From Clostridia bacterium (GTDB taxonomy: Bacteria; Bacillota; Clostridia; TANB77; CAG-508), in contig JAAWNJ010000012.1 in the NCBI GenBank assembly GCA_022798895.1, positions 1-36,059 on the forward strand: a stretch of 36,059 nt of DNA. Reading direction: 5' to 3'. The position numbers were made by a program, and so were the translations under genes. Each line of letters opens with the position of its first letter. Position 1 is the first letter of the stretch. The notes beneath the pieces are model-generated. The model was not told where the DNA came from and ran no database searches. It saw only the letters and a program-made list of their open reading frames with translations. Below, one piece after another: positions 1-7,892 of the stretch.

Positions 1-1550
1 GATATGGATACTTTCAACGAAAAGAAATATCAGATTATGAAAAATATAAACCATGGGTTGGAGAAGAATTTTCTGGGAAGGTAAAATATGAATTAGATGA
101 TGGGACAAGTTACGAAATTTATAGAGACTTTACTAAGAAAAATGCGAAGCTATTTGATGTAAATTTTGAGGAGATTTCTAGTCAATATAAAATTGACAAA
201 AAGGATGGTAATCAATTTTTCAGTGTTCAAACTAAGGTGGACGAAAAGATGTATCTTTCTACCATTATGACCACCCAACAAGAGGTGGTGCTAGATAATT
301 CTACTCAGAATACACTAGTCCAAAAGATTGCAAACCTTGCGGGAACAGGAGAAGACAATGTGTCATTTCAAAGGGCTATGGACAAACTAAATAAGAGACT
401 AGTAGAAGAGGTTGGAACTAACCGAACACAAGATAGACCTCTTAATCTCATACAAAAACGTATGAAAGAGATAGAGACTGTCTTAAAGACAGAAACAGAC
501 TATATGGGGAATAAGCAAAATTTAGTAAGTAGTAAGAACGAAGTTTTGGAGAAACTAGAGGAAGAACAAAACAAAAATAATGAATTAAAGAAACTAAATA
601 TGTTAACACAAAAAAGTCAAATTGAAGAAGAAAAAAATGAATTAAAAAAACAATTACAAGATGAAAAAGCAGAAAAAGTCAAAAAAAATTATTTTAATTT
701 TGGAATTATGTTGGTTTTATTAATCATAATAAACATATTAAATTTTCAATTTATTGATAATAAAATAATAAATTATATATTATTAGCACTTATTCCAATT
801 GAATTAATTTTATTTGGAATAAATTATATTAAAAATAATAAATTTAAAAAAGAATTGCAAAAACAAAAAAGTAAAATGCAAAAACAAAAAGAAATTTCTG
901 ATAAAAATTTAAATATGAGAATAGAAGAAATACAAAAACAAATAGAAAATTCAGAAAAACAGATAATGAATTATCGTTTGCAATTAAATAGTTTAGAATA
1001 TGAAGATAAAAATGTTTCCGAAAAATTGGAGGAAATTGTTTCACTAAAAGAAGAGTATGAAAATTTAAAGGAGCAATTGCAAATAGTAGAGGAAAAAAAT
1101 AAATGTATTCAAGTGACAAAAGAATTATTAGAAAAAGCATATGAACAAATGAAAAAAAGCGTTACTCCAAAATTTACACAGAATTTATCAGATTTAATAC
1201 AGAAAATAACAAATGGTAAATACCAAAAAGTAAGTATTCATGAAAAAGATGGTTTAATTGTAGAATTACAAAATGGAGAATATAGACCAGCCAATTTATT
1301 AAGTGTAGGAACTATTGACCAATTATATTTATCACTAAGACTAGCAATGCTTGACGAAATTTCAAAAGAAAAAATGCCAATTATTTTAGATGAAGCATTT
1401 GCCTATTTCGATGATGAACGACTAAGAAATAGTTTACTATTTTTAATACAGCAAGCAAAAGAGCATCAAATTATGCTATTTACTTGCACAAAAAGGGAAA
1501 AGCAAATTTTAGACGAATTGAATTTAGACTATCATTGGATAGAGTTATGA
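1..1550 (+). CDS. YhaN/SbcC-like SMC-type ATPase (5'-truncated by window edge)
   Basis: The ORF track starts this at a GTG (237), but the same frame is open to base 3, so the gene enters from outside the window and position 237 is an internal Val. What is visible is the C-terminal half of a Rad50/SbcC-type ATPase: long charged coiled coil, then an ABC-signature-like stretch (LLSVGTIDQLYLSLRLA) and Walker B/D-loop (MPIILDEAFAYFDDER). The signature resembles the YhaN branch more than classical SbcC. Two hydrophobic segments (around NFGIMLVLLIIINILNF and YILLALIPIELILFGINYI) interrupt the coiled coil, as in membrane-associated YhaN proteins. The family is linked to DNA end processing together with an SbcD/YhaO-type nuclease, which would be expected upstream; that partner is an inference. 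The middle (about 600-1200) is very A-rich, reflecting Lys/Glu/Asn codons. Confidence 0.85.
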   Translation, partial: YGYFQRKEISDYEKYKPWVGEEFSGKVKYELDDGTSYEIYRDFTKKNAKLFDVNFEEISSQYKIDKKDGNQFFSVQTKVDEKMYLSTIMTTQQEVVLDNSTQNTLVQKIANLAGTGEDNVSFQRAMDKLNKRLVEEVGTNRTQDRPLNLIQKRMKEIETVLKTETDYMGNKQNLVSSKNEVLEKLEEEQNKNNELKKLNMLTQKSQIEEEKNELKKQLQDEKAEKVKKNYFNFGIMLVLLIIINILNFQFIDNKIINYILLALIPIELILFGINYIKNNKFKKELQKQKSKMQKQKEISDKNLNMRIEEIQKQIENSEKQIMNYRLQLNSLEYEDKNVSEKLEEIVSLKEEYENLKEQLQIVEEKNKCIQVTKELLEKAYEQMKKSVTPKFTQNLSDLIQKITNGKYQKVSIHEKDGLIVELQNGEYRPANLLSVGTIDQLYLSLRLAMLDEISKEKMPIILDEAFAYFDDERLRNSLLFLIQQAKEHQIMLFTCTKREKQILDELNLDYHWIEL

Positions 1551-1579
1551 AATTTTTAAAGGTCTTTCATACTCCTAAC

Positions 1580-1608
1580 TTGAATTTTAGCAATAAATAG
1601 GGTATAAT
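1580..1608 (+). promoter_or_regulatory. Sigma-A-type promoter upstream of prfA
   Basis: TTGAAT (1580-1585), a 17-nt spacer and a perfect TATAAT (1603-1608). Transcription would start near 1615, inside the palindrome that follows, so that palindrome overlaps both the -10 box and the start point. Confidence 0.6.
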
Positions 1609-1639
1609 AAACAAGTCAAAAATATTTGACTTGTTTATT
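1606..1639. repeat. Perfect 15-bp palindrome over the prfA promoter -10/start site
   Basis: Arms 1606-1620 and 1625-1639 (AATAAACAAGTCAAA and its reverse complement) with a 4-nt AATA loop. It could be a terminator for the upstream ATPase gene, although no clear T-run follows, or an operator covering the -10 and start of the prfA promoter. The sequence alone does not decide. Confidence 0.6.
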
Positions 1640-1661
1640 ACATATTAGTATATAAAATATA

Positions 1662-1707
1662 GAAAGGAGTGTATCATGTATTAAAGTAGTAAGATATATG
1701 ATACAAA
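1662..1707 (+). promoter_or_regulatory. Structured prfA leader: SD, Met-Tyr-stop mini-ORF, hairpin
   Basis: A strong Shine-Dalgarno (GAAAGGAG, 1662-1669) sits 6 nt before an ATG (1676) that opens a two-codon ORF, ATG TAT TAA. TGTATCAT (1670-1677) is complementary to ATGATACA (1698-1705), giving an 8-bp hairpin between the SD and the prfA ATG at 1708, which has no good SD of its own. Folding would bring the SD close to the prfA start. Reinitiation after the mini-ORF is the alternative. Confidence 0.5.
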
Positions 1708-2778
1708 ATGGATATGTTTCAAAAATTAGAAGAAGTAGAAAAACGCTATGAAGAAGTAACTAAAAAGATTAGTGACCCAGAAGTGATTAGCAAACAAGAA
1801 GAATGGAAAGCCTTAATGAAGGAACATGCAGAAATAGAACCAGTTGTATTAAAATATAGAGAATATAAAAAAGCAAATCAAGCAATAGAAGATGCCAAAG
1901 CGATGCTAAATGATCCAGAAATGAAAGAGTTAGCAGAATTAGACTTAGAGGAAAATAAAGCAAAATTACCAAAATTAGAAGAAGAAATTAAAATTCTATT
2001 AATTCCAAAAGACCCAAATGATGACAAGAACGTTATTTGTGAAATACGTGGAGGGGCTGGTGGAGAAGAAGCAGCTTTATTTGCAGGAACTCTATTTAGA
2101 ATGTACTCTATGTATGCAGAAAAAAAACGTTGGAAATTAGATGTATTAAATGAAAATGAGACAGGACTTGGTGGATACAAAGAAATTTCTTTTATGATTA
2201 CAGGAAAAGGTGCATATAGTAGACTAAAATTTGAGAGTGGTGTTCATCGTGTACAAAGAGTACCAGATACAGAAGCTAGTGGCAGAATTCATACATCAAC
2301 AGCAACTGTAGTAGTTTTACCAGAAGTAGAAGATGTAGAAATTGAAATTAACCCAGCAGATATTAAAATGGAAGTATTTAGAGCATCAGGAGCAGGCGGT
2401 CAACATGTCAACAAAACTTCTTCAGCAGTACGTTTAATCCACATTCCAACAGGAATGGTAGCAGAATGTCAAACAGAAAGATCACAATTCCAAAATAGAG
2501 ATTATGCCATGAAGATGTTACGTTCTAGATTATATGACCAAGAAAAAGAAAAACAAGATAGTGAAGTAGCAAATGCTAGAAAAAGCCAAGTAGGAAGTGG
2601 AGATAGAAGCGAAAAAATTAGAACCTATAATTACCCACAAGGACGTATCACAGACCATAGAATTGGCTTATCTATTTATCAAATGGAAAATTTCTTAAAT
2701 GGTGATATAGATGAAATGGTAGATAGTCTAATTACAGCAGATACAGCGGAAAAACTAAAAGGAAATGAAGAAGAATAA
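1708..2778 (+). CDS. prfA: Peptide chain release factor 1 (RF1)
   Basis: RF1 recognises UAA and UAG and triggers hydrolysis of peptidyl-tRNA on the ribosome. At 356 aa it has the normal length. The catalytic GGQ motif is present ([15 protein letters not shown]), and the stop-codon-reading tripeptide region reads [14 protein letters not shown], matching the RF1 P-x-T pattern rather than the SPF of RF2. Start: a TAG at 1687 in this frame excludes any earlier start, and the first ATG is 1708 (another at 1714), without a normal ribosome binding site (see the leader entry). A strong terminator follows directly, so prfA appears monocistronic. The methyltransferase gene prmC, commonly adjacent in Firmicutes, is not next to it here. 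Confidence 0.97.
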   Translation: MDMFQKLEEVEKRYEEVTKKISDPEVISKQEEWKALMKEHAEIEPVVLKYREYKKANQAIEDAKAMLNDPEMKELAELDLEENKAKLPKLEEEIKILLIPKDPNDDKNVICEIRGGAGGEEAALFAGTLFRMYSMYAEKKRWKLDVLNENETGLGGYKEISFMITGKGAYSRLKFESGVHRVQRVPDTEASGRIHTSTATVVVLPEVEDVEIEINPADIKMEVFRASGAGGQHVNKTSSAVRLIHIPTGMVAECQTERSQFQNRDYAMKMLRSRLYDQEKEKQDSEVANARKSQVGSGDRSEKIRTYNYPQGRITDHRIGLSIYQMENFLNGDIDEMVDSLITADTAEKLKGNEEE

Positions 2779-2784
2779 AATAGG

Positions 2785-2820
2785 AAAAAGATTTTACGAA
2801 AAAAAGTAAAATCTTTTTTT
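2785..2820 (+). terminator. Rho-independent terminator after prfA
   Basis: AAAAAGATTTTAC pairs with GTAAAATCTTTTT across a short A-rich loop and runs into a stretch of T residues, 7 nt after the prfA stop. Confidence 0.85.
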
Positions 2821-2843
2821 GGTGGAATGAAAAAGGAAAGTTC

Positions 2844-2870
2844 TGTAACAAATGAAAAGGTGGTTCGTCA
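2844..2870 (+). promoter_or_regulatory. ECF-sigma-type autoregulatory promoter
   Basis: TGTAAC (2844-2849), a 16-nt spacer and CGTCA (2866-2870). This is the usual layout of ECF sigma promoters (AAC-containing -35, CGT-containing -10) and it lies 24 nt before an ECF sigma gene, which suggests positive autoregulation. Confidence 0.6.
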
Positions 2871-2894
2871 TATTAGTAGAGGAGGTAAAAAGTT

Positions 2895-3374
2895 ATGCAG
2901 GATATGGAGCAAGTATATAAACAATATTTTGAAACAGTGAATAAATATTTATTCTGTTTAACTCATGATAGTGATATCTCTGAAGAACTAACACAAGAAA
3001 CCTTTTATAAAGCCATTAAAAAAATTGGTACTTATCGAGGGGAGTGTAAGATGGCAGTATGGTTGTGTCAAATTGCAAAAAAATTATGGTATGACTACTG
3101 TAGAAAAAACAAAAGAATAGTAAATGAGGATCAAATGCCAGAAATGATATTAATAAATACAACAGAAGAACAAGTAATATTAGCAGAAGAAAAGATATGG
3201 CTGTATCAGAAAATGCAAAAGTTAGATAAAGAAACAAGAGAAGTAATCTATTTACGCATCACTGGAGAGTTAAGTTTTAAAGAGATAGCTACTATTTTAA
3301 ACAAAACGGCGAACTGGGCCAGAGTAACATTTTATCGAGGAAAAAATAAATTAAAGGAGGATGACTTAAAATGA
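2895..3374 (+). CDS. ECF (group IV) RNA polymerase sigma factor
   Basis: A 159-aa protein with only regions 2 and 4 of sigma-70, as in extracytoplasmic-function sigma factors. Region 2 spans about residues 5-70 (EELTQETFYKAIKKI, then WLCQIAKKLWYDYCRK). Region 4 is the C-terminal helix-turn-helix (LSFKEIATILNKTANWARV). It would direct RNA polymerase to stress or envelope genes when released by its anti-sigma factor. The start has a strong SD (GAGGAGG). The last codons overlap the anti-sigma start (ATGA), so the pair is translationally coupled. An ECF-type promoter upstream suggests autoregulation. The inducing signal is not evident; the family resembles SigX/SigM/SigW types but no specific name is justified. 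Confidence 0.93.
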   Translation: MQDMEQVYKQYFETVNKYLFCLTHDSDISEELTQETFYKAIKKIGTYRGECKMAVWLCQIAKKLWYDYCRKNKRIVNEDQMPEMILINTTEEQVILAEEKIWLYQKMQKLDKETREVIYLRITGELSFKEIATILNKTANWARVTFYRGKNKLKEDDLK

Positions 3375-4273
3375 ATGAGAAGAAAGAATGTAAAATTGTT
3401 CAAGATCTATTACCAAATTATATAGAAAATCTAACTAGTATTCAAACGAATGAATATATTGAAGAACACATAGCAAATTGTGAAGAGTGTAAAAAAAATT
3501 TAGAAAATATGCAAAAAGAGATACCAACAGATACAAAAGTAAAGAGTAAAAAAGAAGTAAAATATATGAAAAAGTATAGAAATAAAATGAGAATTTTAAG
3601 TTTTATAATATTAGCTATTTTTTTTGTATTTATAGGAACAACAATAAGAAAAGCTGTTATTTTAGCAGATTTAGAACAAAAAGCAGAAGAAACTGTGAAA
3701 AGCACGAATTACCATATGACAATTTATAGTTATGATAGAGGAAGAGCATGGGTGCATGAAGAATTTATTTTAAAAGGTAAAAGAAAAGTAAAATTAGTGC
3801 AATATCAAGAACATGGAACTAGTATAGTACAATCTTTTATATATCAAACAGAAGGTGGAGAAACGAAGGAAAATATTTATATGGACAGTCAAGGTGAAAA
3901 AAAGGCGATATTAGGTAGAACTATAGATACTCAAAATGAGTATGTAGGTGCAGAAATGAGACCATTGCGTACAGAAAATATAATTCATCTATTATGCAAT
4001 GCTGTCATAACTTCCGTTCAGTCGAAATTATTAAATGGAACAGAATGTTATTTAGTTACTAATTTTAAAGGACTTCATACTGGAAATTATGGCGAAGGAG
4101 TGTATATCAATAAAGAAAATGGATTAGTTATGGGGAGTGCAGAATACGAAGTAGATTATGGAGATGGTATCAAAAGAAAGATAATAGGTCAAGAAATAGA
4201 GTATGAATTTGGAACAGTTACAGAAGAAGATTTTGTAGAGCCAGATATTAGTAAATATCAAATTCAAAAATAA
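3371..4273 (+). CDS. Zinc-finger (zf-HC2) anti-sigma factor
   Basis: 300 aa. The N-terminal cytoplasmic domain has the ZAS zinc-binding pattern H33-x3-C37-x2-C40 (EEHIANCEECKKN), with an additional Cys7 upstream. One membrane helix follows at about residues 75-92 (ILSFIILAIFFVFIGT), and the C-terminal ~200 residues would lie outside the cell, as in a membrane-bound sensor. The expected role is to hold the ECF sigma inactive until an envelope signal triggers release. The four-base ATGA overlap with the sigma gene is typical of cognate pairs. The extracellular domain is not one I can name; it contains one Cys and many Gly/Tyr residues. Confidence 0.9.
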   Translation: MNEKKECKIVQDLLPNYIENLTSIQTNEYIEEHIANCEECKKNLENMQKEIPTDTKVKSKKEVKYMKKYRNKMRILSFIILAIFFVFIGTTIRKAVILADLEQKAEETVKSTNYHMTIYSYDRGRAWVHEEFILKGKRKVKLVQYQEHGTSIVQSFIYQTEGGETKENIYMDSQGEKKAILGRTIDTQNEYVGAEMRPLRTENIIHLLCNAVITSVQSKLLNGTECYLVTNFKGLHTGNYGEGVYINKENGLVMGSAEYEVDYGDGIKRKIIGQEIEYEFGTVTEEDFVEPDISKYQIQK

Positions 4274-4285
4274 AAAATGAATAAG

Positions 4286-4342
4286 AAAACTCTCTATTAA
4301 ATAAAATAGAAGAAAGCCATTCTATTTTAGAAAGGGAGTTTT
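4286..4342 (+). promoter_or_regulatory. Long imperfect hairpin that can mask the ZIP gene SD
   Basis: AAAACTC (4286-4292) pairs with GAGTTTT (4336-4342), and AAAATAGAA (4303-4311) with TTCTATTTT (4320-4328). The outer pairing includes part of the Shine-Dalgarno AAAGGGAG (4331-4338) of the TTG-started ZIP gene. It could end sigma/anti-sigma transcription, control translation of the transporter, or both. Confidence 0.45.
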
Positions 4343-4346
4343 TATT

Positions 4347-5090
4347 TTGAGTGAAATTTTAAAAACAACATTAATAGGACTTTTTTTTGGTACTTTCGGA
4401 ACTACTATTGGAGGAATTATAGGAATAAAATTTAAAAATACTTCTAATAAATTTTTGAGTTTTATTTTAGCATTTGCATCAGGACTTATGATAGCAATAG
4501 TATGTTTTGATTTATTACCAGAAGCTTTTGAATTAGCTAATTTACCAATAGCTTTTTTAGGAATTTTGCTAGGGATTGTTTTGATGTTTTTTTGTGATAT
4601 AGTAGTGGACAAAAAATTTAATAATCATACTAGATTTAGAGGGAATAAAAATACTTTATTGAAAACAGGTATTATTGTTAGTATTGGATTAGCTCTGCAC
4701 AACTTTCCAGAAGGTTTGGCAATTGGTTCAGGGTTTGGAGCATCGCTGAAATTAGGGTTATCACTAGCAATTGCAATCTGTTTACATGATATTCCAGAAG
4801 GTATTTCAATGGCAGTACCTATGAAAAATGGAGGAATGGAAACTAGTAAAGTAATCTTTTATGTTGTATTGTCAGGAATTACGACAGGAATTGGAGCTTT
4901 TTTTGGAGCACTTATTGGAGGCATTTCACAAACTATTATTGCTATGTGTTTAGCTTTTGCAGGTGGTGCTATGATTTACATTGTTTCAGGGGAGTTAATT
5001 CCAGAAGCAAATCAATTGTATCATGGAAGAATGACTGCAATAGGAAATATGATAGGATTATTAATTGGGATTTTTGCAATGTCAATATAG
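4347..5090 (+). CDS. ZIP-family divalent metal (zinc) transporter
   Basis: 247 aa with eight likely membrane helices, as in bacterial ZupT-like ZIP importers, which bring Zn2+ or related metals into the cell. The paired metal-site motifs of helices IV and V are both intact: LHNFPEG (about residue 119) and LHDIPEG (about 149). The start is TTG with an SD (AAAGGGAG) eight bases upstream; no in-frame ATG fits the family N-terminus. The gene lies behind the anti-sigma gene with a 73-nt gap holding a long hairpin, so it is probably a separate transcription unit. Confidence 0.93.
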   Translation: MSEILKTTLIGLFFGTFGTTIGGIIGIKFKNTSNKFLSFILAFASGLMIAIVCFDLLPEAFELANLPIAFLGILLGIVLMFFCDIVVDKKFNNHTRFRGNKNTLLKTGIIVSIGLALHNFPEGLAIGSGFGASLKLGLSLAIAICLHDIPEGISMAVPMKNGGMETSKVIFYVVLSGITTGIGAFFGALIGGISQTIIAMCLAFAGGAMIYIVSGELIPEANQLYHGRMTAIGNMIGLLIGIFAMSI

Positions 5091-5117
5091 CGAAAACATA
5101 TGTTTTAAGCTATTGAC
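5081..5117 (+). terminator. Palindrome overlapping the ZIP stop codon, probable terminator
   Basis: GTCAAT-AT-AGC pairs with GCTATTGAC, with an inner perfect AAAACATATGTTTT, and a T-rich TTATTTAT follows. The stem includes the TAG stop codon (5088-5090). It is the only terminator-like structure for the transporter. Confidence 0.5.
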
Positions 5118-5153
5118 TTATTTATCATACTTCATATATAATATTTTAGAACT

Positions 5154-5185
5154 TAAAAAACTGCGGTAAGAATTTCTTACCGCAG
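5154..5185 (-). terminator. Rho-independent terminator of the 47-aa minus-strand gene
   Basis: Perfect stem CTGCGGTAAG/CTTACCGCAG with an AATTT loop. On the minus strand it is followed by six T residues (the A-run at 5155-5160), so it terminates minus-strand transcription. Its GC-rich stem stands out locally. Confidence 0.85.
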
Positions 5186-5195
5186 TGTGCTGAGT

Positions 5196-5339
5196 TTAGG
5201 TAGGCTGGGAAGCCTCCATGATAACCCGCTGGATTTTGTCGATGGTTTCTTTGGAAACGTCGCAAAGGTCAGCGGAAAAAATACTATCAAGAGTCATGGA
5301 GTCAGTAATCTCGATGTACAAATCATACGTTTTATCCAT
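5196..5339 (-). CDS. Small acidic protein, 47 aa, unknown function
   Basis: Not in the ORF track; the plus-strand ORFs listed over it are shadows. The minus strand reads MDKTYDLYIEITDSM...VIMEASQPT, 47 residues. It has an SD (GAAAGGA) nine bases before the ATG, a promoter-like TTGCTA-17-TATACT about 70-100 nt upstream of the ATG, and a strong terminator just after the TAA, so it is a complete stand-alone unit. The product is acidic with one Cys and no membrane segment or signal peptide, and ends in a likely amphipathic helix (KETIDKIQRVIMEA). Its codons (ATC, GAC, TCC, CGG) are clearly richer in G+C than the flanking genes, suggesting recent acquisition or different selection. I do not recognise the family. 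Confidence 0.7.
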   Translation of the reverse strand: MDKTYDLYIEITDSMTLDSIFSADLCDVSKETIDKIQRVIMEASQPT

Positions 5340-5409
5340 AATAAATATCCTTTCTCAGCAAGGGCATAATAGCCCAAATTCTACAATGGCGGAATTGCCA
5401 TCTATCAAT

Positions 5410-5438
5410 AGTATAGCACAATTAATATAAAATAGCAA
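5410..5438 (-). promoter_or_regulatory. Promoter for the 47-aa minus-strand gene
   Basis: Minus-strand TTGCTA (5438-5433), a 17-nt spacer and TATACT (5415-5410). It lies about 70 nt upstream of the small gene's ATG. Confidence 0.5.
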
Positions 5439-5491
5439 ATTGCCATTCAAAATAGTAGGAATTGAAAATAGCAAAAGAAAGAGGAAAACAA

Positions 5492-7813
5492 ATGCAAGAT
5501 TTAATCGAAGGTCTAAACGACAAACAAAAAGAAGCAGTATTAGCAACAGAAGGTCCATGCTTAGTAATAGCAGGAGCAGGAAGTGGAAAAACCAAAGTAT
5601 TAACACATAAAATAGCATATCTAATATCAGAAAAAAATGTAAAACCATACAACATTCTAGCCATTACTTTCACTAACAAAGCGGCAAGTGAAATGAAGCA
5701 AAGAGTAGAAGGAATTATAGGAGATGCTGCTGGGGAAATGTGGATGGGAACATTCCATTCTATTTGTGTACGTATTTTAAGAAGATTCATTGATAGAATA
5801 GGCTTTGATACTTCCTTCTTAATCTTTGACACTTCAGATCAAAGAACAGTAGTAAAAGAATGTTTAAAAACATTAAAAATAGATGACAAAATGTTTACGG
5901 ATAGAAGTGTTCTAGCTGAAATTAGCAATGCAAAAAACGAAATGTTAACACCAAAAGCATATCAAACCAAATATGCAGGAGATTTTCGTAGAGAAAAAAT
6001 TGGACAAGTTTATGAGTTATATCAAAAAAGGCTAAAAGAAAATAATGCTCTTGACTTCGACGACATCATCAATGACACAATCGAAATTTTATCAAATGAT
6101 GCAGAAGCCTTACAATATTACACAGAAAAGTTCCATTATGTATTAGTAGACGAGTATCAAGACACCAATAAAGCACAATTTACGTTAGTTACCATTTTAG
6201 CTTCACGCTATGGAAATATTACAGTAGTAGGAGATAATGACCAAGGAATTTATAGCTTTAGAGGTGCTGATATCAGTAACATCCTAAACTTTGAAAAAGA
6301 CTTCCCAGGAACCAAGATTATTAAGTTAGAGCAAAATTATCGTTGTACTGGAAATATTTTAAAAGCAGCAAATGCAGTTATCAAACACAACGAAAATAAA
6401 TATGAAAAGAAACTATGGACAGAAAATGAAGAAGGAAGTATCCCTGCTTTATATCAAGCAGAAGATGAATACGATGAAGCAACCTATATTGTACAACAAA
6501 TAGGGCATTTAAAAACAGAGGAATATCTAAAGCCAAAAGATTTCGTCGTACTTTACCGTATGAATGCACAATCAAGAGCAGTGGAAGACATTTTAAGAAG
6601 AGAAGACATCCCATACAAAGTAGTAGGTGGCGTAAAATTCTATGAAAGAAAAGAAATTAAAGATGCCATTGCTTACTTAAGACTGATTCATAATCCATCA
6701 GATAATATCTCTTTAAAAAGAATTATCAATGAGCCAAAAAGGGGAATTGGAAAAACGAGTTTAGACAATGTGCAACAAATTGCAGACCAGACAGGAAGTT
6801 CTATGTATGAAATTATCAAACACGCAGAAGAACATGGGCTAAACAGAATCAAAGCAAATGCAGACAGTTTTATCCAAGTAATAGAAGAATTAAGATTAAA
6901 AAGACAAGAACTTAGTATATCAGAATTATTAAAAGAAACGTTAAATAAATCGGGTTATACAAAAGCATTAGAAACAGAAAATACAGTAGAAGCAGAAAGC
7001 AGAATTCAAAACTTAGAGGAATTTTTAACTGTAGCTATTGAATTTGAAGAAGAATCAGCAGACAATAGCTTAGCGGAATTCCTAGAAAGTATTACGCTAT
7101 CTAGTGATGTAGATAACTTAGAAGATGCAGACAATAGTGTTACACTTATGACATTACATAGTGCTAAAGGACTAGAATTTCCAGTAGTATTCCTAATAGG
7201 CATGGAAGAAGGAATTTTCCCAGGATATAAATCAGTAGGAGAACCAAAAGAATTAGAAGAAGAAAGACGCCTATTTTATGTGGGAATCACTAGAGCAAAA
7301 CAATTCTTACATTTAACCTGCGCAAAACACAGAACCATTTTTGGCTCCACTAGCTATAATGCGGTTTCTAGATTTATTAAAGAAATTCCAGACGACCTAT
7401 TAGACGGAAATATTGAAACAACAGAAGAAAAATTTGAAGATTCAGGATATGGATGGGAATATGGAAAAACTGCTATGGGAAGAACAATAGGAGGAAATAG
7501 TAACTATACAAGTGGAGGAAAAGTAACAACCTATAAATTAGATGCAGACGAAACACCAAAGGTAGCTGCTTCCTCATATGGGTATAGAACAGCAGAAAGC
7601 TTCTTAGATTCGTTAAAACAAAAACAAGCAAGCAATGCAGTAGACATTTCTCAATATCAAGAAGGACAAAGAATTTATCATAAGAAATTTGGAGAGGGAA
7701 TTATTCAAGAAATCGAGGAAGAAGGAGACGATTACAAGCTAGATATTGAGTTTGATAAATCAGGACATAAACGATTAATGGCAAAATTTGCAGGACTACA
7801 AATCATAGAATAA
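5492..7813 (+). CDS. pcrA: UvrD/PcrA-type superfamily 1 DNA helicase
   Basis: 3'-5' ATP-dependent DNA helicase for repair and replication restart. I place the start at ATG 5492 (SD AGAGGA, seven bases upstream) rather than TTG 5462, giving 773 aa. SF1A motifs are all present in order: Walker A AGAGSGKT (Lys33), TFTNKAASEM, DEXX box VLVDEYQDTN, GDNDQGIYSFRGA, EQNYRC, motif V TLHSAKGLEFPVVFL, and motif VI RRLFYVGITRAK. The C-terminal ~40 residues (GEGIIQEIEEEGDDYKLDIE) form the RNA-polymerase-binding Tudor-like domain typical of PcrA. It is followed by palindromic repeats. In many Firmicutes pcrA precedes ligA, but not here. Confidence 0.97.
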   Translation: MQDLIEGLNDKQKEAVLATEGPCLVIAGAGSGKTKVLTHKIAYLISEKNVKPYNILAITFTNKAASEMKQRVEGIIGDAAGEMWMGTFHSICVRILRRFIDRIGFDTSFLIFDTSDQRTVVKECLKTLKIDDKMFTDRSVLAEISNAKNEMLTPKAYQTKYAGDFRREKIGQVYELYQKRLKENNALDFDDIINDTIEILSNDAEALQYYTEKFHYVLVDEYQDTNKAQFTLVTILASRYGNITVVGDNDQGIYSFRGADISNILNFEKDFPGTKIIKLEQNYRCTGNILKAANAVIKHNENKYEKKLWTENEEGSIPALYQAEDEYDEATYIVQQIGHLKTEEYLKPKDFVVLYRMNAQSRAVEDILRREDIPYKVVGGVKFYERKEIKDAIAYLRLIHNPSDNISLKRIINEPKRGIGKTSLDNVQQIADQTGSSMYEIIKHAEEHGLNRIKANADSFIQVIEELRLKRQELSISELLKETLNKSGYTKALETENTVEAESRIQNLEEFLTVAIEFEEESADNSLAEFLESITLSSDVDNLEDADNSVTLMTLHSAKGLEFPVVFLIGMEEGIFPGYKSVGEPKELEEERRLFYVGITRAKQFLHLTCAKHRTIFGSTSYNAVSRFIKEIPDDLLDGNIETTEEKFEDSGYGWEYGKTAMGRTIGGNSNYTSGGKVTTYKLDADETPKVAASSYGYRTAESFLDSLKQKQASNAVDISQYQEGQRIYHKKFGEGIIQEIEEEGDDYKLDIEFDKSGHKRLMAKFAGLQIIE

Positions 7814-7892
7814 AGTGTTAGTTAGGGGACGTATGTTTTCCTGACAAAAGCAAAGCTTTTGTTGGGGAAACGTATGTCCCTTAACTGACGCT
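7814..7892 (+). repeat. 79-nt palindrome: 38-bp stem with 3-nt loop, directly after pcrA
   Basis: The arms are 7814-7851 and 7855-7892 with loop AAA. All 38 positions pair in plus-strand RNA: 30 Watson-Crick and 8 G.U wobbles, with no true mismatch. The arm begins one base after the pcrA stop and carries the core shared with other copies (GTTAGTTAGGGGACGTATG). Without a T-run it is not a classical terminator; a 3'-end stabiliser or a mobile palindrome is possible. Confidence 0.85.

Noticed and set aside
5187-5430. Plus-strand ORFs of 60 and 70 codons
   Set aside because: They lie antisense to the 47-aa minus-strand gene, which has its own promoter, SD and terminator; the plus ORFs have no SD and run over the promoter region.
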